This document shows, one piece after another, positions 39,601 to 50,490 of a DNA stretch of 64,000 nucleotides. The notes under the pieces were generated by a model that saw nothing but the letters and a program-made list of their open reading frames with translations, was not told the origin of the DNA and searched no databases. Both the position numbers and the translations under genes were made by a program. Numbering within the stretch: the first letter of the stretch is position 1; each line of letters begins with the position of its first letter. The stretch covers positions 558,001 through 622,000 of the forward strand of contig JACATO010000067.1 in the NCBI GenBank assembly GCA_018389105.1, given 5' to 3'. This DNA is from Nautilus pompilius. Its lineage: Eukaryota > Mollusca > Cephalopoda > Nautilida > Nautilidae.

Positions 39601-41250
39601 AGAGAGTATTCAGTACACATGTGGATTTGCTGGGACCTCCAAACGGCTTTGCTGAACATATAAAACATTTCTAAATTTAATGGAAAAAAATTTTTTTTTC
39701 CACACTGAGGTTTTTTAATGATCATACAAAACTAAGCACACAGATGAATAAAAAAAAATCAAAACTATATCGAATAAAAAAGCAAGGCAAGGCAAGAGAG
39801 AATGCTCACCTATGGTAATTTAAAATTATTTTTTTTCAATTTTTTATGGTAATCAACTTAGAGAAAATGTGAATACCATTCAACAGAGATTTAACAGCTT
39901 TGCAAAAGCCATTCTGCTATGACATCAACTTTGTCATCTACATTGCAAAATATACTATAATTTCATAGTATATGTTAAAAATCTTCTTAAATAGGCATAT
40001 TTTTTGCTCAATTTTTTGTTTTATTTTATATTTTATATTCTGGGAAATATACATATTTCAAACTTGTATTTTGCTTATGTAAGGACCTTGTGTGAAAAGA
40101 ATGGCCATGAATGCAATTCTTTAATTAATTAATACTATCACTATTAGCTACACCTGCCAGTAATTTCATTCATTAACAGCTTTATTACTAAAAAAGTGTT
40201 TCTATGGCTAAACTTAAAGGATTGCTATATGTATTTTTAAACTTTTTAATTTTATTTTGTTTTATTAATTAATAAAGTTTTCAAAATAAATTACAAAAAA
40301 TTTGAAAGCATTCTGTTTTATTTTGTTCTTTTAATCACCAAAGTCGACTGATAAAGAGTTAATAAAGTGATAATTAAAACATTTTTGAAAGTTAAAGAAT
40401 ATTGAAATTTCCCTAGAGATATTAACTGCAGCTCTGTTGATCCACATTGTTTTGTTTTATACATTTTAAATGCAGCCACATGAATTTGAAGACACACTTG
40501 TTTCTATTATCTAAGCAGCATTAGGGTTACAGTGATAAGTTATATTAGTACTTTCTAAAAATGCAAATCATATATCTATCAACTCTCACACAATAGAAAA
40601 CATGCAAGCTTCAATGTATATTGTATTAGCATAATAGCTGTTTAGTTAAGAATTTAAATAAGAGAGAAACTAGATAAAAGGCAGGCAAATGTCATGCAAG
40701 CATGCATAGGAATGGATCATGTGTCAGACATATTGGTTCTATTTATATTTCTATCCAAAAGACAAATGACTGATTTTGCATACATTTTTCTAAAAATCAT
40801 TACTTTAGTAATTTTCCATATGCTGAAAGAAAAACAGTGAATACTGAAAAATAAAAATAAAATTTCTGTTGGTTGATTTACCATTTTATCACAAGATAGC
40901 TTTTATTTAATTAATGCATTTGGAATGGAAAATTGTTAACTGTCTATCAAATCTGGTTAATGCTAATGAACCACTCATTGCTTTAGCCTAAATCAGGGTG
41001 GGGAAAAACCAAAACAAAAAACACAGCAGCACTATATGGTTTTTAATATCACTAAGCTTTCTCTCCTAATGATATCTCTTAAAACCTGAATTACTAGAAT
41101 TTATTGTTGTCATTACTTTCTATGCATAAAATAAAAACCAAAGGTATGAGTGTTTGCATACATGTGTTAACAGAGCATGATATCCAAATTGAAGTAACCT
41201 GCACTTATAGGCAGGTAGGTCAAATATCCCTGACTTAAGGAGGGGAAAAA
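36665..41250. other. AT-rich non-coding DNA
   Basis: Nothing is supportable beyond short AT repeats. A 20-nt acceptor/donor pair near 38,591-38,610 (-) is open only in the wrong phase. Confidence 0.55.
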
Positions 41251-41254
41251 CCTA

Positions 41255-41786
41255 CAGGCTGAGAATCCCTTATCCAAAATTCTGAAAACCGAAAAGCTCC
41301 AAAATCTCAAATATTTTTGGAGTGCCTTCAGTGGAAAATTCCAGAAGGTTCTTGGAAGGTTTCTAGGCAATGTGCAGGTCCTGACATGCTTGACGTACGT
41401 GTATTGCTCACCATAATTTTTGTTCTTTTTTCTGTGCTTTGTTGTTGGTGTAAATATACTTTGAAAATGTCGAAAAGGCCTGCAAATACCCCTACAGTAC
41501 CAGTAGGCCTACCATAGTGCTAGCTTACCTTTGTGATGTTTAAATGTACATCTTTTTCTTATGGTTTCGTGCACAAAATGATTTTAAAATATTGCAAAAA
41601 CTACCTGTAGGCCGTATGTATCCATATGCAGTTATAATGTTGTAAATGAACTTGTGACCCAGTCCCCACTCCCAAGTGGGTTAGCAACCAAATTATGCCA
41701 GTATATCTGTATTCCAAAATCAAAAAAATTCCAGAATCCGAAATATATTCAGCCCCAAGGATTTCAGATAATGGATTCTCAATATG
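41255..41786. mobile_element. Tigger/pogo-like MITE (532 bp)
   Basis: The left end CAGGCTGAGAATCCCTTATC and the right end, on the opposite strand, CATATTGAGAATCCATTATC form about 26 bp of imperfect inverted repeat flanked by TA (41253-41254 and 41787-41788). Inside the right end are AATTCCAGAATCCGAAATAT and GCCCCAAGGATTTCAGATAA. No transposase is encoded; the short frames on both strands are incidental. CAG-start ends with TA duplication fit the pogo/Tigger group. Confidence 0.78.
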
Positions 41787-42695
41787 TATTAGAATTCTCC
41801 TTAGTAGTGAAAGACAACTAAATGTCCAGATGATTACAAAAAGAACAAAATCATTCACATTCATTTAAAAAGATGGCTTAGTAATTTTTTAAAATCATAA
41901 TGTACTTATTTTTGTGCCAATTTTAAACTTTATTTTCTTTATGCAATACCAAGATAACTTACATAATATTTTTTAAAAGACTTTATTCACAAATCTCTCA
42001 AAGGTTATGCACTGTTACGTTCACAAGGATCAAAGCTTAATGGAGACAACCACAAAATTTAAGACAAGATGAATTTGAATACAATATTAGTACATTTTCA
42101 CTGCCTTTTTAAACTCTTTCATAGATTTTCCATAGTAAGATAACATTTAATAATGTATGGGGCATTTTTAGCAGCAAGGATAAAATTGTATAATGATTTC
42201 CAACATGTGAAAAGTCAGATAATGCAGAAATGACACTAAATTACAATGTTATTACATGAGATTCACCAGGATGTGAAGATAATCATGATATTATAGAAGC
42301 AGTTTCGCGAAAATAAATGATGACAAGAAAATTATCAGGTTAGTTGAAGCCAATGTTTTAAAAGCAGTTGTGCCAGCTAATACATAACAAGGTTTCTACT
42401 TAATAACAGGTGGGGGGGGAGACAGATTAGACTTTATTTAGCTTTTTTTAAAACAAATATTTTAAAATGACATTCCTTATTATTTGTAAAACTGTAAAAG
42501 ATTTTATAAATGTATAAGAAATTTAGAATGCATTGCTTTAGATCCACATCAATCTGGCAAGACTGTTAATAAATAGTATCACTGATTACCTATCTTATTA
42601 CATTTTTTCAATCTTGCATAACCCATTTTGGATTGAGTTATCAAAAACTAAATAACTTTTAAAAACACAATTAAATAAATAAATGTCTAAAAGTA

Positions 42696-43489
42696 GGGGA
42701 GAATGGGGTGCATTGGAATGTGGGGTGCAATGGGGCACCCCCTCTAGCTGCTATATTAAGAGAGGGAATTCCCTGACACTAAGTCATAATGAGGCTGGGT
42801 ATACCCCAAGGTTGGCCATTTTGTTTTTATGAAGTGTGATGGTGCTCCCTGCTGCAAGGACAATTTTCACGTTTTGTAGGGTCAAACTAAAAGTTTGAAG
42901 GTGAGAGTTTTGTCTATTTGCTCCTTTAATTTGTAAGAAGCAGACTGTTGATTTGGTTCATACAAACTATCTCTAATTAAAGTATATTGGTGCACAATAG
43001 CTTACTTGTTTCATTCACTTATGCTTGACCTATTTATGGATGATTGCCAAATTTGTCTTTGGAGTGCATTGGGACAGTGTCCCATTCCACTCCATTATCT
43101 CTGGTAGTAAAAACAAGTGACACGACACTGATAGTTCGGTTCTTATTTGTTGTAAAGTATACTTAATATACATACTTTTTTATGTTGTGAACATAGTTTT
43201 AAGGGAATAATGTATTTTTTCAGCATTTCAGTTTACTATACTAATGTTCCAATGAACCCCAAGTAGTGTTCCAGTGTACCCCAGATGCAGGGTACACTGG
43301 GACAAGTTATAACATTTTTTTAAAATCAAACTATGGCCTATAATTTAAAAAATATTTACACCTTTGCCTTTGTACATCCTAGCCAATAAACCAAATTACA
43401 GTTCAATGCTTTTGGGTTTTTGTTTATTTATTTATATGGGAGATATTGGTCAGAATGTGAAAAATGTCCCAATGTGCCCCACTCTCCCC
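42696..43489. mobile_element. Non-autonomous TIR element with GGGGAGA ends (794 bp)
   Basis: Left end GGGGAGAATGGGGTGCATTG and right end, on the opposite strand, GGGGAGAGTGGGGCACATTG are flanked by TA (42694-42695 and 43490-43491), as in Tc1/mariner-type insertion. The motif recurs inside: GTGCATTGGGACAGTGTCCC (43,065), TTCCAGTGTACCCC then GGGTACACTGGGACAAG (43,270-43,307). No ORF is present. Family assignment is open. Confidence 0.75.
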
Positions 43490-43499
43490 TACATTACCT

Positions 43500-45275
43500 T
43501 TGAAAAGAAAAGAAAAATTTTATGAGTATTCTCTAATTTAAAAAATTCAAACCCAAATAAACCATGGCGTCAGAACTGAACTAGAAAACTAAAAGCAACC
43601 AAAGTTTTAAGTAAATAGTATGGAAAGAGTTAAACAACACCTCAATGTTGTTGCTTATTGTTTGTTGCGCCCCCTATTTCAAACACCAACCTGAATGAGG
43701 AAGGGGTGGGAGTAATAACACTGGACACCCTAGCCAGCAGAATTGATTTTTCTGTTGGATAGGATTTAATTGCTACTCAACTACAATGTTGCAAATCAAA
43801 ATTTAAAAAAAAAACTTTAGCCTCTAATGAACGGCCATACAAGGAATCTTTATTTTTCAGGGGAAACAGAGTGCCCAGAGGAATGACACACAGCTGGCTG
43901 GTAAAGAAACCATGCTAGCAAGGTACACCAAATCAAACAGTCCAAAGGATTTGACCTCAAGTCCTCAACCTTAGAACTCCATTAGTCTACCACTGGACAA
44001 CATGCCACACTATACCACACTCTAAAATATATTAACTAATAATAATTTGTAAGTGAATTCAAGCTTCATTAATTTTGTTGCTGTTCTTTATCTTTTCCTT
44101 CAATGACTAATAGCATTAGTAATAAGGTAATAGGAGCTTTGGCCTCTCCCAGACTTTCTCCATATTATTATGGTCATCAGGATGAAGAAAATAAAGAAAT
44201 AAAACTTAGAAGCAACAGCCACTGATAAACTAAAATTTAAACATAGCTCCAGAAAATAAAGAATTTAGTTCTTGTTGAGCATGTTTGCTTTAGAAATAAA
44301 AAGGACTTTACACAAAATGTTTTCATTACAACTATAGTAACTGAAACCAACAGGATTTTTAAAGTAAATATCCCTAGTTAAAAACTAAATTAAAAATTAT
44401 TAAAATTTACACTGCATTCATCATGTTTAAAGTATTTCTTAACAATACCACTAGATACAGAAATGTTAGCCATGTTTTGTTATGATAATTTATTTTTTTT
44501 TTACTGTAGTGTAAGAAAATGTTGAATTCACCATTTATTTTTATCCCCACAAAAAACGGTACTGACACTGATTTTCATCATTATCATCATTATTATTTTA
44601 ATATATTAAATCTTTTGTTTTAGTATATAATATAAAACTGTAAACAGACAATGAAGTTAAAAATACAGATAAAGCCATGAACGCTAATAATACCGAAGGA
44701 AAAAAAGTAAATCTAGGAAAGAATAGAAACAATTTTAAAATTTAAAAACTTGGAATAAAAATTTTAAGTAAACTGTAGCATGACCTAGATTCTTAACAAC
44801 ACTCATAGCCTATGAATACCATATTTTCATAATTAACTGGTGTCCAAAAATTGATAAAGAAAAATGAACAAATGATAGTCCATAGCAATAAGTATAGTAA
44901 TTACTGCAGACCAAAGAATATCTCAATAACTGTGCAGTATATGTTATAGCCTCTTATTAATTGCTTTTGTCATTTTTTATGATTGTTCTTGGTAGTCTGT
45001 GCAGTTTTCCTGAACTCGCATCTATATCACTATTATTTTTGCTTCGTTGAATTAAAAAATGTATATATTATATGCACACACATTTACATGACAATATACA
45101 CAGGATGGTGGAAATGAAATCTATGCATAATTTGACAGATGTGTTTAATCTTTTATGTTCATAAAAAAAGGAAATTTATCAGTAAGAAAACTCTATTTGC
45201 TTTTTATGTTTGTTTTTAGTTAACCTCAAATTCTTAAAGATCCATGTTCAAGCACTGATGATGGCACTGAATAAA
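43500..45275. other. AT-rich non-coding DNA around SINE copy 2
   Basis: Outside the SINE there is a GC-richer patch at about 43,665-43,770 of unknown origin. No genes. Confidence 0.5.
43845..44015 (-). repeat. tRNA-like SINE, copy 2
   Basis: On the - strand, GTCCAGTGGTAGACTAATGG resembles a polymerase III A box and GAGGTCAAATCCTT resembles a B box, about 40 bp apart. These are followed by TTGGTGTACCTTGC and GCATGGTTTCTTTACCAG, also found in the copy at 60 kb. It ends in AATAAAGATT and A/T-rich sequence. This copy has the clearest tRNA head of the three. Confidence 0.68.
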
Positions 45276-45279
45276 TACT

Positions 45280-45466
45280 TGATAAATACAAACATGATAT
45301 GATAGGAAACTATTAGTTTGTATAAAACATGAGTCCAGAAAATCACAATTGCGAAATCACTTAGATATCAGCTAAACTGCTACTAGAGTATCCATCAATG
45401 AGTGACCTTTATAAATATCAGGAAATTTGTACTGACTCCACTCAGCAGCTTGTTTTTATATACTGA

Positions 45467-45517
<51 letters not shown>

Positions 45518-45535
45518 AGTTTCATTTACCTGTTG
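45280..45535 (+). repeat. Left copy of a direct repeat flanking the 45.5-47.9 kb block
   Basis: This stretch matches 47,885-48,085 in the same orientation. Shared words include GATATGATA/CAGGAAACTATTA, GAAATCACAATTG, CACTTAGA and TGACTCCACTCAGCA. Divergence is roughly 15-20 percent by eye. The copy contains a long (TA)n tract that the other lacks. Confidence 0.8.
45471..45514. repeat. (TA)22 microsatellite
   Basis: A pure alternating TA tract of 44 bp lies inside the left direct-repeat copy. Confidence 0.97.
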
Positions 45536-45562
45536 AGTATGCAAAAATCTGGAGGATTAATC

Positions 45563-46040
45563 TCACATGAAAGTTATATAAGTGCATATTGCTTTATTAT
45601 GCAGTGACACTACATGTCCAATTCTCTTTGTTTTATAGTCAAACATTTCTTCCATTGCAGATACAACTTCTGCATGATCTTGATGCCAATAATCAACTTT
45701 GTATATCGATGTAAATGGCAACCATAAAGTTACTTCCTGCAGTCTCTGCATCTTGGCTGGAAACAGCTTTAATGTCTTATAAATCACCTTCCATGCAGTT
45801 TGCTGGGATAGGTTCATGGACCTGTCAGCTTGATAGGTGCTTCATTCTCCAAGTGACTGCCTTGTCCAGTTTCTGGTGATACTTGATAAATTTTTGTAAC
45901 AACTTCCATGGGTGTATGTGGGCATCTTGATCATGATGCATCAGACATAGATCCTGTCTCCTCCAATTTATGGATGAGATTATGTAAGGTCGTTGTACTA
46001 CATGGCTTTGATAAACATTTCTATCATGATGGAGACACAA
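45563..46040 (-). pseudogene. Transposase fragment, helix-turn-helix region (IS630/Tc1-mariner-like)
   Basis: Two overlapping open pieces on the - strand, separated by a frameshift near 45,820, contain LSQQTAWKVIYKTLKLFPAK followed by MQRLQEVTLW. That pattern (a 'tvwrilhkdLkl.PYKiq.lQeL' helix-turn-helix end) is typical of IS630/Tc1-mariner transposases of invertebrates. No catalytic motif follows. It lies between the direct repeats and immediately left of the deleted mariner. The upstream piece (DAHIHPWKLLQKF) is not recognised. Confidence 0.42.
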
Positions 46041-46153
46041 AAAGCCACTGTTACAATATATTCACTGCTTTAAAACATCACCAGTGTTATGCAATCTTGG
46101 AGAGAAAAGGGTTAAATAAGTGATTTGCTTGCTCTTGAAATAAAATATATATA

Positions 46154-47104
46154 TGAGGTGTAGTTAAAAAGTATCCGACCTTGAATTTGTTTGAACAAAA
46201 TAATAATGTGTGAGCAAAATCCGCATAGGTATTAGGTGACCGCGTCTTTCCTGAGCATGCGCAAAAATTTTCGTGTCTGTAGGTTGTGCCAGTCGTCCAC
46301 AGTGACGCGTTGAGTACAGACGTGAAGAGTGTGCTGTGTGATTTTTGTTTTTGAGTCAAGATGACCGAGCGCATTGAGCAAAGATACTGTATCAAATTCT
46401 GCCAAAAACTTGGTGATACGCAAGCCCAGACTATCGAGAGGATTCAGAAGGCCTTTGGAGATGATGCTATGGAAAAAACACAAATAAAGGAGTGGTACAA
46501 CCGGTTCAAAGATGGCCGCCCCTCAGTGGACAGTGAGCCATGTTGTGGCAGACCATCAACTAGCAGAAATGATGAAATGATTGCAAAGGTTCAAGGAATA
46601 TTCTATGAAGACCGTCATGTGACTATTAAGGAGATTGTTGCTGATGTTGGAATCAGCCATGGGTCAGTTCAGTCAATTATAACAGAAGATTTGTGCATGA
46701 GGAGGATGTCGGCCAAATTCGTACCAAAGTTGCAACACACCCGCTCATTCTGCCCACGTCGTCCAAGCATTCCTTGCCAAGCATAAGACACCACTTGTTC
46801 ATCAGGCTTCCTACTCCCCAGACTTGGCTCCATGTGACTTTTGGCTATTCCCAAAGCTTAAAAAAACACTCAAAGGGAGAAGATTTGAGTCAACAGAGGA
46901 CATTAAGCAAAATTTGACGGCACAGCTCTATAGCATCCCAAAAAGTGATTTCCAGAAATGTTTCCAGCAGTGGCAGGAACGCTGGCATAAGTGTGTAGAC
47001 TCCCAAGGCGAATACTTTGAAGGAGACTAAAAAAAATGGTGAGTTTTCTAATATTACTTGTTTTTTTTTTGGCCAAAGGTCGGATACTTTTTGACTACAC
47101 CTCG
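46154..47104 (+). mobile_element. Internally deleted mariner element (951 bp)
   Basis: Inverted ends [T/C]GAGGTGTAGT[T/C]AAAAAGTATC lie inside TA duplications at 46152-46153 and 47105-47106. The terminal sequence is related to but distinct from the mariner at 23.1 kb, so this is a sister subfamily. At 951 bp it is about 350 bp shorter than a full mariner, the loss being inside the transposase gene. It sits in a TATATA-rich target within a block flanked by direct repeats. Confidence 0.92.
46361..47030 (+). pseudogene. Mariner transposase with central catalytic deletion
   Basis: The frame opens with MTERIEQRYCIKFCQKLGD and keeps the DNA-binding part (QIKEWYNRFKDG, GRPSTSRN) through KFVPKL. It then jumps straight to a segment matching ...PAHSAHVVQAFLAKHK, in another frame. 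The deletion removes the first catalytic Asp and the Asp of the HHDNAPAH motif. The C-terminal third (YSPDLAPCDFWLFPKLK to the stop after GEYFEGD at about 47,030) is clean. The result is a DNA-binding head joined out of frame to a catalytic tail, without activity. Confidence 0.9.
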
Positions 47105-47884
47105 TATATATATATTTTTTTAAAGGCATAGTTATACAAAATTGACCATATACAGTTTTATATGGTTATGACTGAAATGTTGATTTGCAATGAAATTAAA
47201 TAAAAATGGTAATGGGAACTAGACAGTTTTATCATTTAGTTTCAATGTTTCAGCTATTTTATCTGTTTTGAAAAATTGGAGACCATACATAGATTTTATT
47301 ATACAGGTGGCTTATAATGTAACTACATCTGTTGTGGCTAAAGATGAGGGTTCATTAATTAAAAGATTTATATAAAAGCCATCCTCACAGGAGTCGTAGT
47401 AATCGGATAATTTTCATGTAAACATTCCTTCAACTGTACATCAAGGTAACTAATTTTCTTAAATCATACCTGAATAAAGATTGCATTTATCTTCATATGA
47501 AGCCATTTTTGCTACACATTTAAAAAACAATCATTTTTGTTTAACATTTTTTTTCTGAGTGAAAAATATGATCTATAATACAATTATGTAAAATATTTAA
47601 TTGCCAATATGTTCAAAAACCAGACAGGTTTCTTCATTCTCTCTCCTTTCTTGCTTTACTAAATATTTATAATAAAATAAAATAATGAAATATGATAGTT
47701 TATGTATAAAAAGTTGTACCCTTTTCACTGACTGCTGGAAACAGAAAAACTACTGACCTGATTATAGGAAGTAAAAGGGTTAATTTAACATCTTTGAGCT
47801 ACCTATATTGTATGACATACTTTTAACCAGCTTAGCATCTACTTGTAACCTTGCAAATCCCTCCATTAGATAAAGGCTAATAGT

Positions 47885-48085
47885 TTATCAATGCAGATAT
47901 GATATGACAGGAAACTATTACTCTGTATAAAATATAAGACCAGGAAATCACAATTGTCAAATCACTTAGACATCAGCTGATCTGCTACAAGGGAATCCAT
48001 CACTGAGTGACCTTTACAAATATCAGGTTTTACTGACTCCACTCAGCAACTCATTTTTATGTACTGATGCATATACCAGTTTCAT
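47885..48085 (+). repeat. Right copy of the direct repeat
   Basis: This is the partner of 45,280-45,535 and reads the same way. Where the left copy has (TA)22, this one has only GCATATACC before the shared GTTTCATTT. Confidence 0.8.
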
Positions 48086-48377
48086 TTCGTTTACATATGC
48101 CATCACAGTCTTTAGTACACACAGTTATTTGTTTAAACAAGATTTTTTTGCTTTAGCATGCTACAATCAAAACAAAGACTGCAAAAGCCTGAAAACCTAC
48201 TACTATATTGCAAAAAGAAAGTTTTCACAAGAAAAACAACACACAGCTTTAACTGGGGCATTTACCTTTCAAATCAGAATAATGTGATCTTAGAAATGAA
48301 ATGAAAACTGATTCAGTTTGTTCAGAATATTTTGCTCTTCATCTATATATCACTATAAAAATGCTAAAAGCCTTCAT

Positions 48378-48379
<2 letters not shown>

Positions 48380-48412
<33 letters not shown>

Positions 48413-48425
48413 ACACACACTCTCT
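48380..48425. repeat. (TC)n(AC)n microsatellite
   Basis: About 28 bp of TC repeats are followed by short AC repeats. Confidence 0.92.
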
Positions 48426-50394
48426 TCTAAATCTTCCCTTAAAAACAAAACAAAAAACAAAACTAGTTAAGTTTAACCTTTTTCTCTCTCTAGTTTTAAA
48501 CTAGGCTTAAATTCATTTGGAGCATAAATAACAACCATAATGATCACGAATAGACAATACTGCTAACATTACACATGAAGAAAGAATTTAAATGATGATA
48601 AATTAATTACCAAACCATTACATATATTAAACCCTAATAAACATTCTAGCAACCTGGAAATAAAATATTACAAGTTCTATTTTGTTTGCCAAGCAACCAG
48701 TCCATGGATCAAAGACTTTCATGCTTCTTTATGCAAATAGATTTTAAAACTTTTATAATTTGTATAGGCTAAACTGTGAAAGGTGTATTAGTTAAAATTA
48801 TGACTGATCATTAGGGTTCTTCCAATTACTTGGTATAATTAATGACTGGTTAGAAACCTGCTCAAGCATTTGATAGTGATTTTTTATAAATGACAACCAA
48901 AAGTCACTCATAAAGTTATTTCATAATACCGATGATAAACAATGAATGTTTAGCAATAACTGATCCTCTGACATCAATCACAATGAAAAAAAAACAAACT
49001 TTATACTACTTTATGATTCCTACTGTGTTAGAAATCATAAAGTTGGCATTAATATATATATATATATATTTTTTTACTACATCAAACATACAAGGGGATA
49101 TACAAAGCTAACACAAAAAGCATTATTTAGTTTTAGATTAAATTTATTTAGTTTTTAGAAAAAATAATGATACAAATTTTTAAATCCATTTGTTGCCATA
49201 AACACTTTACAGTTAAAGTTCTCGATTAAATCTTTTTGGGAACCAAGCTATGTTAAAAATATTGATGATATTATTAGCTACATTGCCATAGGGTTGCTGA
49301 TTAGCAATTTGCCTTACATATAAAATTAAGAAAAGGTGATAATTTATTCAATAATTAGTCTCTCACCATTTATATTTATTTGTCTTTCTAAGTATCTAAA
49401 TTTATGAACTAGCATCGTATTCTTGCAGCTATTGTGCTTGTGCTTAATACTTATTTTTATCTCAGATTTAGTGACCTGCTCATAATAATTTTTGGTTTAA
49501 ATCCAAACAATTTTGTCAGATCACTAATTAGATTTTAATTTTTCATAATTTAACATTCAGATGTTGTTGTTATTGATTTCTTATTTGTTTGTTTGCCTAT
49601 GGGCATCCCTGCCAAAGCTAAGAACATCGCTTGTTCAACATGGTGACAACATCTCCATTTCTTTGGTGTTTGTGATCCTTGGCCATATCTATTGTCTTAG
49701 GTACATGACAGTACAGTCACTCTTCTGTTTGAGATATTCTTGGTAGGAACTTGGAAAGTGGACATCACTCAAGTGTTCAAATGGTGCACATTAAACGTTT
49801 CCCAGAGTTCAGTTTGGTAGATTATCACCATGACCACCATTGTCTGAGTCCAACCAGACATTGGAAATGGTGCCTAGTGAACAAGGCTACTTAAATTCCA
49901 CCTAAAACCGCTGCATGGTCTCAAAGATATAAAAGATCATAGATCTCGTTTTCTTATATAAGAGATCTAAGGTGAAAATAGATATTTTTTTCTTATATAT
50001 CCTTGCATAAATCTTTTATATTGTATAAAAAACTCAAACCTGATAAAGTTTAACAAAAAATTTCACAAATGAAATGGTCTTCTACATTTTTTTTATATGC
50101 AATAAACAACAATAAATCATTTCTTAGGTATCTTTCAATTCAAAGAAGAGCAGGTACCAAGATTTATTTCCCAGTCAACAACGATTTCATCCAAGCAGAT
50201 ATGGCAGACAGAGATAAACATATTTTGGTAAAGATTGTTTTTACAATTCAACCATATTATGTTTTTATTTTAAATTTTGAAGAGAAAATATTAATAATTA
50301 ATAAGGTTTAAAAAAAGAATATAAGCAAAAAACAGAACTACTACTACCACCACAAATGTCTTCATCTATACTTTGTGGAAATATATCACTGCTG

Positions 50395-50490
50395 GTGGCT
50401 AAGTTGATTACAGCTGAGGCAGCCGGTCGTGGAACCGACCCCAGCTCCCACCATACACTTGCAACTTCACACACATACCACAACAATTGC
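50395..50490 (-). repeat. Possible tRNA-derived SINE fragment
   Basis: On the - strand a short GC-rich block holds GGGGTCGGTTCCACGACC, a B-box-like hairpin, about 50 bp after ATGGTGCAATTG. Unlike the three SINE copies, it shares no central domain with them. It might be a different SINE family or chance. Confidence 0.25.

Noticed and set aside
48261-48295. Possible - strand exon with donor AAG|GTAAATG
   Set aside because: Stops occur in the two phases compatible with the gene model.
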